Assembly: GCF_028657905.1 (NCBI RefSeq)
Contig: NZ_CP117782.1
Location: 3,534,001-3,598,000, forward strand
Direction: 5' to 3'
Source: Burkholderia sp. FERM BP-3421
GTDB lineage: Bacteria > Pseudomonadota > Gammaproteobacteria > Burkholderiales > Burkholderiaceae
Length of the DNA: 64,000 bases
Shown here: positions 29,631 through 38,919 of the stretch, in pieces
Position numbering within the stretch: the first letter of the stretch is position 1
Layout of the letters: every line of letters begins with the position of its first letter
The notes under the pieces: generated by a model
Seen by the model: only the letters and a program-made list of their open reading frames with translations
What the model was told of the DNA's origin: nothing
Database searches by the model: none
Position numbers and translations under genes: made by a program

Positions 29631-29701
29631 CGCGGGGCTTTTCCGGCTAGATTCGCAGCATCGGCCGGGTGCTTCGATGCCGAGAACGGGAGAGCGGAAA
29701 A

Positions 29702-30130
29702 GTGTTTCAAGGGGCGTCGGCGCTGACGCTCGATGCGAAAGGGCGCATGTCGGTGCCGGCTCGCTATCGCGAAGCGCTTCAAGGACAGGCAGAAGGACGG
29801 GTGACTGTGACCAAGCACCCGGACGGCTGCCTGTTGCTGTTTCCGCGCCCCGAATGGGAAGTGTTCCGCGCGAAGATCGCCGCGCTGCCCATGGATGCGC
29901 ACTGGTGGCGTCGGATTTTTCTCGGTAACGCGATGGATGTCGATCTGGACAGCGCGGGCCGAATTCTCGTGTCGCCCGAGTTGCGGATGGCAGCCGGGCT
30001 GGAAAAGGAAGTCATGTTGCTGGGAATGGGAAGTCACTTCGAGCTGTGGGACGCACAGACCTACACCGCGAAGGAGCAGGCGGCGATGGCGCAGGGCATG
30101 CCCGATGCGCTGAAGAATTTCACGTTCTGA
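29702..30130 (+). CDS. mraZ: Transcriptional regulator MraZ
   Basis: 142 residues from a GTG start (FQGASALTLDAKGRMSVPARY). A GGGAG lies upstream, and this start gives the family's usual N-terminus. The two SpoVT/AbrB-like halves are visible, each with a DAKGRxxVP-type motif: LDAKGRMSVPARYR and LDSAGRILVSPELR. MraZ binds direct repeats in the dcw promoter and forms rings. It is the first gene of the division and cell-wall cluster. Confidence 0.95.
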   Translation: MFQGASALTLDAKGRMSVPARYREALQGQAEGRVTVTKHPDGCLLLFPRPEWEVFRAKIAALPMDAHWWRRIFLGNAMDVDLDSAGRILVSPELRMAAGLEKEVMLLGMGSHFELWDAQTYTAKEQAAMAQGMPDALKNFTF

Positions 30131-30153
30131 TTGCGGTGACGGAGACGCCCGCG

Positions 30154-31095
30154 ATGGGAAACGAATTGCAGCATCGGACGGTGCTGTTGGATGAAGCGGT
30201 CGACGCGCTCGTGACGCGCCCCGACGGGATCTACGTCGACGGCACGTTCGGGCGCGGCGGACACAGCCGCGCCGTACTCGCACGGCTCGGCGAGGCTGGC
30301 CGGCTGATTGCGTTCGACAAGGATCCGCTCGCGATCGCGACCGCGGAGCAGATCGGGGATGCGCGCTTCGCGATCGTCCACGACAGCTTCGCCGCGCTGC
30401 GCGGCGAGCTGGATGCGCGCGGGGCAGGACGGGTGTCGGGCGTGTTGCTGGATCTCGGCGTGTCGTCGCCGCAGGTGGACGATCCGGCGCGGGGCTTCAG
30501 CTTCCGCGCGGACGGCCCGCTCGACATGCGGATGGACCCGACCCGCGGCGAATCGGCCGCGGCGTGGCTGGCCCGGGCTTCGGTGCAGGAACTGACGGAG
30601 GTGATACGAGATTATGGGGAAGAACGGTTTGCTTTTCAGATTGCAAAGGCGCTTGTTGCTCGCCGGGCAGAGTCCGACCGTCTTGGGCCTCTCGACACCA
30701 CGGGCGAGCTTGCCCAAATCGTGGGTCACGTCGTCAAAACCCGTGAGAAGGGCAAGGATCCGGCAACCCGCACCTTTCAGGCTATACGGATTCACGTCAA
30801 TCAAGAGCTTGCGGAGCTGCAAGTCGTTCTAGAGGCAGCACTGTCGGTGTTGGAGCAAGGGGGGCGGCTGGTGGTCATCAGCTTTCATTCGCTCGAGGAT
30901 CGGATCGTCAAGCGATTCATGCAGGCGCACGCGAGTGCGCCTGCGGTCGATCGTCGCCTGCCGATCCGCGCGGCCGACCTGCCGAGCCCGCCGCTCAAGG
31001 TGCTGGGTCGCGTGTTTCCGAGCGAGGCCGAAGTGGCGGCCAATCCGCGCGCGCGCTCGGCGGTGATGCGGATCGCGGAGCGCATCGCGCCATGA
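30154..31095 (+). CDS. rsmH: 16S rRNA (cytosine-1402-N4)-methyltransferase
   Basis: 313 residues starting MGNELQHRTVLLDEAVDAL. YVDGTFGRGGHSRAVL is the SAM-binding motif I, LLDLGVSSPQVDDPARGFSF the conserved MraW motif, and VVISFHSLEDRIVKRFM the C-terminal landmark. It methylates C1402 in the 30S decoding centre together with RsmI. It lies 23 bp after mraZ and overlaps ftsL by ATGA. Confidence 0.97.
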   Translation: MGNELQHRTVLLDEAVDALVTRPDGIYVDGTFGRGGHSRAVLARLGEAGRLIAFDKDPLAIATAEQIGDARFAIVHDSFAALRGELDARGAGRVSGVLLDLGVSSPQVDDPARGFSFRADGPLDMRMDPTRGESAAAWLARASVQELTEVIRDYGEERFAFQIAKALVARRAESDRLGPLDTTGELAQIVGHVVKTREKGKDPATRTFQAIRIHVNQELAELQVVLEAALSVLEQGGRLVVISFHSLEDRIVKRFMQAHASAPAVDRRLPIRAADLPSPPLKVLGRVFPSEAEVAANPRARSAVMRIAERIAP

Positions 31096-31421
31096 GCCGC
31101 CTCAATATCTTCCTGCTGATCCTGGTGATGGGATGCGCGTTGTCGGTCGTCAATTCGACCAACCAGCAGCGTCAGATCTTCATCCAGCTGCAGCGCGCGC
31201 AATCGCAGGAGCATCAGCTTCAGCAGGACTACGCGCAACTGCAATATCAGCAGAGCGCGCTGTCGAAGACCTCGCGCATCGAGCAGCTCGCCGACAGCGC
31301 GCTCAAGATGCAGTCGATCACGACGGGACGCACCCAGTACCTGACGCTGCCCGCCGGGGCCGCGAAGGCGGTCGACGCGCCGGAGCCGACCTCCGGCGCG
31401 GCGCAGGGGGGCGCGCGATGA
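31092..31421 (+). CDS. ftsL: Cell division protein FtsL
   Basis: 109 residues: a very short cytoplasmic end, one transmembrane helix (LNIFLLILVMGCALSVVNS), then a periplasmic coiled coil rich in Gln and Leu (QLQRAQSQEHQLQQDYAQLQ). FtsL forms the FtsQLB complex that activates FtsWI. The tail after residue 80 is low complexity. Its start overlaps rsmH and its stop overlaps ftsI. Confidence 0.94.
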   Translation: MSRLNIFLLILVMGCALSVVNSTNQQRQIFIQLQRAQSQEHQLQQDYAQLQYQQSALSKTSRIEQLADSALKMQSITTGRTQYLTLPAGAAKAVDAPEPTSGAAQGGAR

Positions 31422-33253
31422 AGCAGTCGTCGAAACGCCAGAGCGTGAAATTCTCGTCGAGTCCGGTGCTGTCGGTGCATTTGCCGATGTGGCGCTCGAA
31501 GCTCGTCGTGTTCATGCTGTTCATGGCGTTCGTCGCACTGGCCGCCCGCGCGTTCTGGATCCAGGGCCCGGGCAACGCGTTCTATCAGAAGCAAGGCGAA
31601 AGCCGCTACCAGCGCACCCTCGAACTGCCCGCGACGCGCGGCAAGATCCTCGATCGCAATGGCCTCGTGCTCGCGACGAGCCTGCCCGTGCGCGCGATCT
31701 GGGCGATCCCGGAGGCGGTGCCGGACGATCTCGGCGCCGACAAGCTCACCCAACTCGGCGCGCTGCTCGGCATGTCGCCGAAGGAGCTGCGCGCCAAGCT
31801 TTCCGAGGACAAGAGCTTCGTCTACGTGAAGCGGCAGGTGCCGACCGAGATCGCGGACAAGGTCGCCGCGCTCGGCATTCCCGGCGTTTACCAGCGCGGC
31901 GAGTACAAGCGCTTCTACCCGGAAGGGGAGATCACCGCGCACCTGATCGGCTTCACCAATGTCGAGGACGAAGGGCAGGAGGGCGTCGAGCTGGCCGACC
32001 AGAAGCTGCTCGAGGGCCTGTCGGGCAGCCGGCACGTGATCAAGGACCGGATGGGGCACATCGTCGAGGACGTCGACGAGCAGATGCCGCCGCACAACGG
32101 CACCGACGTCGATCTGTCGATCGACAGCAAGATCCAGTACATCACCTACGCGAACCTGAAGGCGGCGGTCGAGAAGTTCCACGCCAAGGCCGGCGCGGCC
32201 ATGGTGATCGACGTGCGCTCGGGCGAAGTGCTGTCGCTCGTCAATTACCCGACCTACAACCCGAACGACCGTTCGCACCTGACCGGCGAGCAGTTGCGCA
32301 ACCGCGTGCTGACCGACGTGTTCGAGCCGGGCTCGATCATGAAGCCGTTCACGGTGTCGCTCGCGCTCGACCTGCACCGGGTCACGCCGTCGACGCTCGT
32401 CGATACGGGCAACGGCCATTTCGTGCTGGACGGCGCGCCGATCACCGACGATTCCGGGTTCGGTACCTTGACGGTGGGCGGCGTGATCCAGAAATCGAGC
32501 AACATCGGCGCGACCAAGATCGCGATGACGATGAAGCCCGAGGAAATGTGGAATATGTATACCAGCATCGGCCTCGGGCAGGCGCCGAAGGTCGGTTTCC
32601 CCGGCGCGGTCGCCGGCCGCCTGCGGCCGTGGAAGAGCTGGCGCCGGATCGAGCAGGCGACGATGTCGTACGGCTACGGTCTGTCGGTGTCGCTGTTCCA
32701 GCTCGCGCGCGCCTATACGGCGATCGCGCACGACGGCGAGCTGATGCCCGTCACGATCTTCAAGACCGACAACGCGCAGCCGGCGTCCGGCCCGCAGATC
32801 TTCGCGCCGAACACGGCCCGCGAGGTGCGCGCGATGCTCGAGACCGTGGTCGCGCCGGGCGGCACCTCGCCCGATGCGGCCGTGCCCGGCTACCGCGTCG
32901 GCGGCAAGAGCGGCACCGCCTACAAGCAGGCCGGCCATGGCTACGATCACAAAAAGTACCGGGCGTCGTTCGTCGGGATGGCGCCGATGCCGAATCCGCG
33001 CATCGTCGTCGCGGTCTCGGTCGACGAGCCGACCACGGGCAGCCACTTCGGCGGCCAGGTGTCGGGCCCGGTGTTCTCCGCGATCGCGGGCGATACGCTG
33101 CGCGCGCTGAACGTGCCGCCGAACATGCCGGTCAAGCAGCTCGTCGTGTCGGACGACACGGCATCCGCCAAGCCGGTCGCCGCAACCGCGGCCGCCGTCA
33201 AGCACATGACCGTGTCGAGTTCGACACACCATCCACCAGGAGTAGTTCGATGA
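31418..33253 (+). CDS. ftsI: Peptidoglycan D,D-transpeptidase FtsI (PBP3)
   Basis: 611 residues. A cytoplasmic head is followed by a transmembrane helix at about 27-48, a dimerisation/pedestal domain (ELPATRGKILDRNG onward) and a transpeptidase domain. The active-site Ser306 is in SIMK, SSN is at 360-362 and KSGT at 497-500. It cross-links septal peptidoglycan and is a beta-lactam target. The start ATG overlaps the ftsL stop. A Ser/Ala/Thr-rich tail follows residue 570. Confidence 0.97.
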   Translation: MKQSSKRQSVKFSSSPVLSVHLPMWRSKLVVFMLFMAFVALAARAFWIQGPGNAFYQKQGESRYQRTLELPATRGKILDRNGLVLATSLPVRAIWAIPEAVPDDLGADKLTQLGALLGMSPKELRAKLSEDKSFVYVKRQVPTEIADKVAALGIPGVYQRGEYKRFYPEGEITAHLIGFTNVEDEGQEGVELADQKLLEGLSGSRHVIKDRMGHIVEDVDEQMPPHNGTDVDLSIDSKIQYITYANLKAAVEKFHAKAGAAMVIDVRSGEVLSLVNYPTYNPNDRSHLTGEQLRNRVLTDVFEPGSIMKPFTVSLALDLHRVTPSTLVDTGNGHFVLDGAPITDDSGFGTLTVGGVIQKSSNIGATKIAMTMKPEEMWNMYTSIGLGQAPKVGFPGAVAGRLRPWKSWRRIEQATMSYGYGLSVSLFQLARAYTAIAHDGELMPVTIFKTDNAQPASGPQIFAPNTAREVRAMLETVVAPGGTSPDAAVPGYRVGGKSGTAYKQAGHGYDHKKYRASFVGMAPMPNPRIVVAVSVDEPTTGSHFGGQVSGPVFSAIAGDTLRALNVPPNMPVKQLVVSDDTASAKPVAATAAAVKHMTVSSSTHHPPGVVR

Positions 33254-34794
33254 GCGCCGTGCGCAGTTCTCATCCGGCGCACCACCAAATCGCAGCCGCG
33301 CTCGCGTGGCTGCGCGCGCATGTTGCCCCCGGCGCGCAGCTGCACGCGGACACGCGCAGCCTGAAGGCGGGCGATGTGTTCGTGGCCTATGCGGTCGACG
33401 GGGCGGACAACCGTCCGTTCATCACCAACGCGCTCGAACGCGGCGCGGCGGCGGTGCTGTATCAGCCGGAAGGCTATGCGGCCGACGCGCTCGATCCGGC
33501 CGTCGCGTTCGCGGTGCCCGCGCTCGACGCGCTCGCGGGCGAGATCGCGAGCGGCTGGTACGGCGACCCGAGCGATCGCATGCTCGCGATCGGCGTGACC
33601 GGCACGAACGGCAAGACCTCGTGCACGCAATGGATCGCGACCGCGTTGAGCGCGCTGCACCAGCCGTGCGCGGTGATCGGCACGCTCGGCAGCGGCATGC
33701 CGGGGCAGCTCGTGCACAGCGGCTTCACCACGCCCGACGCGCCGCAGTTGCAGCGCTCGCTCGCGCAACTGCACACGGCGGGCGCCCAGGCGGTGGCGAT
33801 GGAAGTGTCGTCGCACGCGCTGCACCAGGGGCGGGCCAATGGCACCGGCTTCGATATCGCGGTATTCACGAACCTTACTCAGGATCACCTCGACTATCAC
33901 CAGACCTTCGACGCCTACGAGACGGCCAAGGCGAAGCTGTTCTCGTGGCGCGGCCTGCGGTTCGCGATCGTCAATCGCGACGACCCGGCCGGCCGGCGTT
34001 TGCTGGCGCGGCTCGCCGGGCGGGTGCGGACCATCGCGTATGGAATCGGGGCGAGCGCCTGGGACGTCGACGCCGATCGCGAACTGGTCGCGACGAACGT
34101 GCGCGCGACCGCGACCGGCACGGCCTTTCACCTGGCGTCGTCGTGGGGCGAGGCGGAAGTCGAGGTCGGCACGCTCGGCCTGTTCAACGTGAGCAACCTG
34201 CTCGCGGTACTCGGCACGCTGCTCGCGGCCGACATGCCGTTCGACGCGGCGCTTGGCGAACTGACCGGGCTCGAATCGGTGAACGGCCGCATGCAGCGGC
34301 TCGGCGGCCGCCTGCAGAACGACGAACCGCTCGTCGTGGTCGACTATGCGCACACCCCGGACGCGCTCGAGAAGACGCTCGATGCGCTGCGGCCGATCGC
34401 GCAGGCGCGCGGCGGCGAGCTGGTGTGCATGTTCGGCTGCGGCGGCGATCGCGATCCGACCAAGCGGCCGCTGATGGGCGAGATCGCCGAGCGGCTGGCC
34501 GACAAGGTCGTGGTCACGAGCGACAACCCGCGCAGCGAGGATCCGCACGCGATCATCGGCCAGATCGCGGCCGGCATGCGCGAACCCGCGCACGCGCGCC
34601 AGATCGAGGATCGCGCCAGCGCGATCCTGCAGGCGGTGCGCGGCGCCGCGCGCGAGGATGTGGTGCTGCTGGCCGGCAAGGGCCATGAGGCCACGCAGGA
34701 AATCATGGGCAAGAAACGGACGTTCTCCGACCAGGACCACGCGCGTCTCGCGCTGGCCGCGCGGGCGACGCATGCGCGCGGAGGCGGCGAATGA
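33250..34794 (+). CDS. murE: UDP-N-acetylmuramoyl-tripeptide synthetase (meso-diaminopimelate adding)
   Basis: 514 residues. TGTNGKTS at 117-124 is the ATP loop, MEVSSHALHQGR the carbamylated-lysine/uridine region, and DNPRSEDP the motif that selects diaminopimelate over lysine. It adds meso-DAP to UDP-MurNAc-dipeptide in the cytoplasm. The ATG overlaps the ftsI stop. Confidence 0.97.
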   Translation: MSAVRSSHPAHHQIAAALAWLRAHVAPGAQLHADTRSLKAGDVFVAYAVDGADNRPFITNALERGAAAVLYQPEGYAADALDPAVAFAVPALDALAGEIASGWYGDPSDRMLAIGVTGTNGKTSCTQWIATALSALHQPCAVIGTLGSGMPGQLVHSGFTTPDAPQLQRSLAQLHTAGAQAVAMEVSSHALHQGRANGTGFDIAVFTNLTQDHLDYHQTFDAYETAKAKLFSWRGLRFAIVNRDDPAGRRLLARLAGRVRTIAYGIGASAWDVDADRELVATNVRATATGTAFHLASSWGEAEVEVGTLGLFNVSNLLAVLGTLLAADMPFDAALGELTGLESVNGRMQRLGGRLQNDEPLVVVDYAHTPDALEKTLDALRPIAQARGGELVCMFGCGGDRDPTKRPLMGEIAERLADKVVVTSDNPRSEDPHAIIGQIAAGMREPAHARQIEDRASAILQAVRGAAREDVVLLAGKGHEATQEIMGKKRTFSDQDHARLALAARATHARGGGE

Positions 34795-36197
34795 CGATGC
34801 TGACCCTGCGTGAAGCCGCCCAGCTGATTCCCGGCGCGACCGTGCTCGGCGAGCCCGAGGCCGGCTTCGCGCGCGTCTCGACCGACAGCCGCACGGCAGG
34901 CCCGGGCGACCTGTTCGTCGCGCTCAAGGGCGAGCGCTTCGACGCCCACGATTTTCTCGGCGAGGTCGCCGCGCGCGGCGTGAGCGCCGTGCTCGCCGCG
35001 CGCACGCCGGCGGACTGGCCGGTGCCCACGCTGCGGGTCGCCGATCCGCGCGTCGCGCTCGGCGCGCTCGCGCACGGCTGGCGCCGCCGCTTCGCGCTGC
35101 CGGTCGTCGCGGTCACCGGCAGCAACGGCAAGACGACGGTGAAGGAAATGATCGCCGCGATCTTCGCGGCGGCGGTCGGCGAGCCGGCGCGGCTCGCGAC
35201 CGCCGGCAACTTCAACAACGACGTCGGCCTGCCGCTGACGCTGCTGCGCCTGACGGCCGCGCACCGGCTCGCGGTGATCGAGGTCGGGATGAACCATCCC
35301 GGCGAGACCGCGATGCTTGCGCGTCTGACCGCGCCGACGGTCGCCCTCGTCAACAACGCGCAGCGCGAACACCAGGAATTCATGGCGACCGTCGAGGCGG
35401 TCGCGCTCGAGCACGCGTCGGTGATCCACGCGCTCGGGCCGGACGGCGTCGCGGTGTTCCCGGCCGACGATGCGTACGCGGGCATCTGGCGCGTCGCCGC
35501 GACCGGCAACCGGATCGTCGATTTCGCGCTGACGGGCAACGGCCAGGATCCCGCCGCGGCGGTAACGGGCGCGCTCGAGGGCAATCGTTTGGCGATCCGC
35601 ACGCCGGCGGGCGCGCTCGATGTGCAGCTGCGCGCGCTGGGCGAGCACAACGCGCGCAACGCGCTCGCCGCGACGGCCGCGGCGCTGGCCGCCGACGTGC
35701 CGCTCGACGCGATCCGGTGCGGTCTGGAGGCGTTCGAGCCGGTCAAGGGCCGACTGCAGGTGAAGCGCGCGACGGTCGGCGCGCTTGCGGGTGCGACGGT
35801 GATCGACGACACCTATAACGCGAATCCCGACTCGATGCGCGCCGCGATCGACGTGCTGGCCGCGCAGTCCGCGCCGCGCGTGCTCGTGATCGGCGAGATG
35901 GGCGAGGTCGGCGACGACGGCCCGGCGTTTCACCGCGAAATCGGCGCGTATGCGCGCGAGCGCGGCATCGACGCGCTGTTCGCGCTCGGCGCCGCGACGC
36001 TCGACGCCTGCGCGGGATACGGCGCGGCCGCGCGCCATTTCGACGGGCTGGAGCCGCTCGTCGACGCGCTGCAGGCCGCCCGGTTCGGCCCGCGTGCGAC
36101 GCTGCTCGTGAAGGGCTCGCGCTTCATGCGGATGGAGCGCGTGGTCGACGCATTGACGAATCAACCCGCATCGGGCGCGACGCCCGGCGCACACTGA
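34791..36197 (+). CDS. murF: UDP-MurNAc-tripeptide--D-alanyl-D-alanine ligase
   Basis: 468 residues. STDSRTAGPGDLFVALKGE begins the uridine-binding domain, TGSNGKTTVKEM at 109-120 is the P-loop, EVGMNHPGE and NNAQREH the catalytic centre, and DDTYNANPDSM the start of the C-terminal domain. It completes the UDP-MurNAc-pentapeptide. It overlaps murE by ATGA. Confidence 0.97.
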   Translation: MTMLTLREAAQLIPGATVLGEPEAGFARVSTDSRTAGPGDLFVALKGERFDAHDFLGEVAARGVSAVLAARTPADWPVPTLRVADPRVALGALAHGWRRRFALPVVAVTGSNGKTTVKEMIAAIFAAAVGEPARLATAGNFNNDVGLPLTLLRLTAAHRLAVIEVGMNHPGETAMLARLTAPTVALVNNAQREHQEFMATVEAVALEHASVIHALGPDGVAVFPADDAYAGIWRVAATGNRIVDFALTGNGQDPAAAVTGALEGNRLAIRTPAGALDVQLRALGEHNARNALAATAAALAADVPLDAIRCGLEAFEPVKGRLQVKRATVGALAGATVIDDTYNANPDSMRAAIDVLAAQSAPRVLVIGEMGEVGDDGPAFHREIGAYARERGIDALFALGAATLDACAGYGAAARHFDGLEPLVDALQAARFGPRATLLVKGSRFMRMERVVDALTNQPASGATPGAH

Positions 36198-36212
36198 GAG
36201 AAGGAAAGAAGC

Positions 36213-37382
36213 ATGTTGCTGGCGCTGGCGCAATGGCTGCAAAATGACGCAAGCTTTTTGCGCCTGTTCACGTACCTCACGTTCCGGGCGGTGATGGCCA
36301 CCATCACCGCGCTGGTGATCGGTCTCGTCTGCGGCCCGTGGGTGATCCGCAAGCTGACCCAGATGAAGGTCGGCCAGGCCGTCCGCAAGGATGGTCCGCA
36401 GACGCACCTCGTGAAATCAGGCACGCCGACGATGGGCGGCGTGCTGATCCTGATCGGCATCGCGGTCGCCACCCTGCTGTGGGGCGACCTCACGAACCGC
36501 TTCATCTGGATCGTGATGCTCGTGACCTTCGGCTTCGGCGTGATCGGCTGGGTCGACGACTATCGCAAGGTCGTCCACAAGGATCCGCGCGGGATGTCGT
36601 CCCGCGAAAAGTATTTCTGGCAGTCGGTGATCGGCCTGTTCGCGGCCGTCTATCTCGCGTTCAGCGTGTCGGAAGCGAGCACCGGCCGGGTCTTCGACCT
36701 GTTCATGGCGTGGGTGCGCAGCGGCATGTCGATGGGCCTGCCCGCGCGCGCCGACCTGCTGCTGCCGTTCCTGAAATCGATCAGCTATCCGCTCGGCGTG
36801 TGGGGCTTCATCGCGCTCACCTATTTCGTGATCGTCGGCGCGAGCAACGCGGTCAACCTCACCGACGGCCTCGACGGCCTCGTGATCATGCCGGTCGTGC
36901 TGGTTGGCGCGTCGCTCGGCGTGTTCGCCTATGTGATGGGCAGCGCCGTCTACTCGAAATACCTGCTGTTTCCGCACATCCCCGGCGCGGGCGAGCTGCT
37001 GATCTTCTGCTCGGCCATGGGCGGCGCGGGGCTCGCGTTCCTCTGGTACAACACGCATCCGGCGCAGGTGTTCATGGGCGACGTCGGCGCGCTCGCGCTC
37101 GGCGGCGCGCTCGGCACGGTCGCGGTGATCGTGCGCCAGGAAATCGTGTTGTTCATCATGGGCGGCATCTTCGTCGCGGAAACGCTGTCCGTGATGCTGC
37201 AGGTCACCTGGTTCAAGTACACGAAGCGCCGTTACGGCGAAGGGCGCCGCATCTTCAAGATGGCGCCGCTGCATCACCATTTCGAATTGTCGGGCTGGAA
37301 GGAAACGCAGGTGGTGGTGCGTTTCTGGATCATCACTTTGATGCTGTGCCTGTTCGGTTTGTCCACCCTCAAGCTGCGGTAA
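36213..37382 (+). CDS. mraY: Phospho-MurNAc-pentapeptide translocase
   Basis: 389 residues with about ten transmembrane helices. DDYRKV holds the Asp-Asp pair, NLTDGLDGL the third active-site Asp, and HHHFELSGWKE the cytoplasmic His loop. It transfers phospho-MurNAc-pentapeptide to undecaprenyl phosphate to make lipid I. GAGAAGGAAAGAAGC precedes the ATG. It starts 15 bp after murF. Confidence 0.97.
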   Translation: MLLALAQWLQNDASFLRLFTYLTFRAVMATITALVIGLVCGPWVIRKLTQMKVGQAVRKDGPQTHLVKSGTPTMGGVLILIGIAVATLLWGDLTNRFIWIVMLVTFGFGVIGWVDDYRKVVHKDPRGMSSREKYFWQSVIGLFAAVYLAFSVSEASTGRVFDLFMAWVRSGMSMGLPARADLLLPFLKSISYPLGVWGFIALTYFVIVGASNAVNLTDGLDGLVIMPVVLVGASLGVFAYVMGSAVYSKYLLFPHIPGAGELLIFCSAMGGAGLAFLWYNTHPAQVFMGDVGALALGGALGTVAVIVRQEIVLFIMGGIFVAETLSVMLQVTWFKYTKRRYGEGRRIFKMAPLHHHFELSGWKETQVVVRFWIITLMLCLFGLSTLKLR

Positions 37383-37395
37383 AGGGAAGGTAAGG

Positions 37396-38919
37396 ATGTT
37401 TGGCGAGAAGTTTGCAGATCGGCAGCGGCCGATGGTGCTCGTGCTGGGGCTCGGCGAATCGGGTCTCGCGATCGCGCGGTGGTGCGCGAGGCACGCGTGC
37501 CGGTTGCGCATTGCCGATACGCGCGAGACGCCGCCCAACCTCGCCGCGCTCGAGGCCGCCGGGATCGAGGCCGAATTCGTCGGCGGGCCGCTCTCGCCCG
37601 TGCTGCTCGACGGCGGCGTCGAGCTGGTCGCGCTGAGCCCGGGGCTGTCGCCGCTCGCGGACGATCTCGCGCCGCTGCTCGCCGCCGCGCGCGAGCGCGG
37701 CGTGCCCGTGTGGGGCGAACTCGAATTCTTCGCGCAGGCGCTCGCGACCCTGCGCGACAACGGCTATGCGCCCAAGGTGCTGGCGATCACCGGCACCAAC
37801 GGCAAGACCACGACGACGAGCCTCGCCGGCCTGTTGTGCGAACGCGCGGGCCGCAAGGTCGCGGTCGCCGGCAACATCAGTCCGGCCATGCTCGACAAGC
37901 TGGCCGAGGCGATCGACGCGACCGCGCTGCCGGACGTCTGGGTGCTCGAACTGTCGAGCTTCCAGCTGGAAACCGCGCAGAGCTTCGCGCCGGACGCCGC
38001 GACCATCCTCAACCTGACCCAGGACCATCTCGACTGGCATGGCGGCTTCGAGGCCTATGCGGCGGCGAAGGGCCGGGTCTTCGGCGCGCGCACCGTGCGC
38101 GTGCTGAACCGCGACGACGCCGAGGTGATGAAGTTCACGCCGCCCGCGGCGGCGGCCGATGCGCCGCGCTTCGTCACGTTCGGTCTGAACGAGCCGACCC
38201 GCGACGGCGATTACGGCCTGCTGCGCGATGGTGGCATCAACTGGCTCGTGCAGGCGCACGACCGCGACGCGAGCGACGAGCCGGTGTCGCCGCGCCGTCG
38301 CAAGCAGGAAGCCGCGACGCCGCCCGATCTCGCGCTCAAGCGCCTGATGCCGTCGGACGCGCTGCGGATCCGCGGGCTGCACAACGCGGCGAACGCACTG
38401 GCCGCGTTCGCGCTCGCCCGTGCGATCGACCTGCCGGCCGCGCCGCTGCTGCACGGCCTGCGCGAGTATCGCGGCGAGGCGCATCGCGTCGAGCTGATCG
38501 CGTCGCTGGACGGCGTCGATTACGTCGACGACAGCAAGGGCACCAATGTCGGCGCGACGGTTGCCGCGCTCGACGGCCTCGCGCAGCGCGCGGTGCTGAT
38601 CGCCGGCGGCGACGGCAAGGGCCAGGATTTCGCGCCGCTCGCGGCGCCCGTCGCACGCTGGTGCCGTGCGGTGCTGCTGATCGGCCGCGATGCGCCCGCG
38701 CTGCGCGCGGCGCTGGCCGAGGCCGGCGTGCCGCTCGTCGACCACGCGACGCTCGAAGAGGCGGTGCGCGCGGCGAGCGCGCTCGCGGAGCCGGGCGATG
38801 CGGTGCTGCTGTCGCCCGCCTGCGCGAGCTTCGACATGTTCACCGGTTATGCGCAGCGCGCCGCGGTGTTCCGCAGCGCGGTCGAGGACATCGCACTGGA
38901 AAGGGGCACGACGATATGA
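37396..38919 (+). CDS. murD: UDP-N-acetylmuramoylalanine--D-glutamate ligase
   Basis: 507 residues, longer than the E. coli enzyme (about 440). LGLGESGLAIARW opens the Rossmann-like N-terminal domain, TGTNGKTTTTSLAG at 132 onward is the P-loop, and VDDSKGTNVGAT and LIAGGDGKGQDF lie in the C-terminal domain. The extra length includes a hydrophilic insert near residues 270-310 (SDEPVSPRRRKQEAATPPDLALKR region) on the central-domain surface. It adds D-glutamate to UDP-MurNAc-alanine. Confidence 0.96.
   Translation: MFGEKFADRQRPMVLVLGLGESGLAIARWCARHACRLRIADTRETPPNLAALEAAGIEAEFVGGPLSPVLLDGGVELVALSPGLSPLADDLAPLLAAARERGVPVWGELEFFAQALATLRDNGYAPKVLAITGTNGKTTTTSLAGLLCERAGRKVAVAGNISPAMLDKLAEAIDATALPDVWVLELSSFQLETAQSFAPDAATILNLTQDHLDWHGGFEAYAAAKGRVFGARTVRVLNRDDAEVMKFTPPAAAADAPRFVTFGLNEPTRDGDYGLLRDGGINWLVQAHDRDASDEPVSPRRRKQEAATPPDLALKRLMPSDALRIRGLHNAANALAAFALARAIDLPAAPLLHGLREYRGEAHRVELIASLDGVDYVDDSKGTNVGATVAALDGLAQRAVLIAGGDGKGQDFAPLAAPVARWCRAVLLIGRDAPALRAALAEAGVPLVDHATLEEAVRAASALAEPGDAVLLSPACASFDMFTGYAQRAAVFRSAVEDIALERGTTI

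Noticed and set aside
31489..34794. A 1101-codon frame suggesting a fused FtsI-MurE protein
   Set aside because: The first part is a frame-shifted shadow of ftsI; murE starts normally at 33250 with ATGA overlap.
36213..37382. Programmed frameshift or internal break in the dcw cluster
   Set aside because: All fifteen genes have full length, proper motifs and normal stop-start overlaps.
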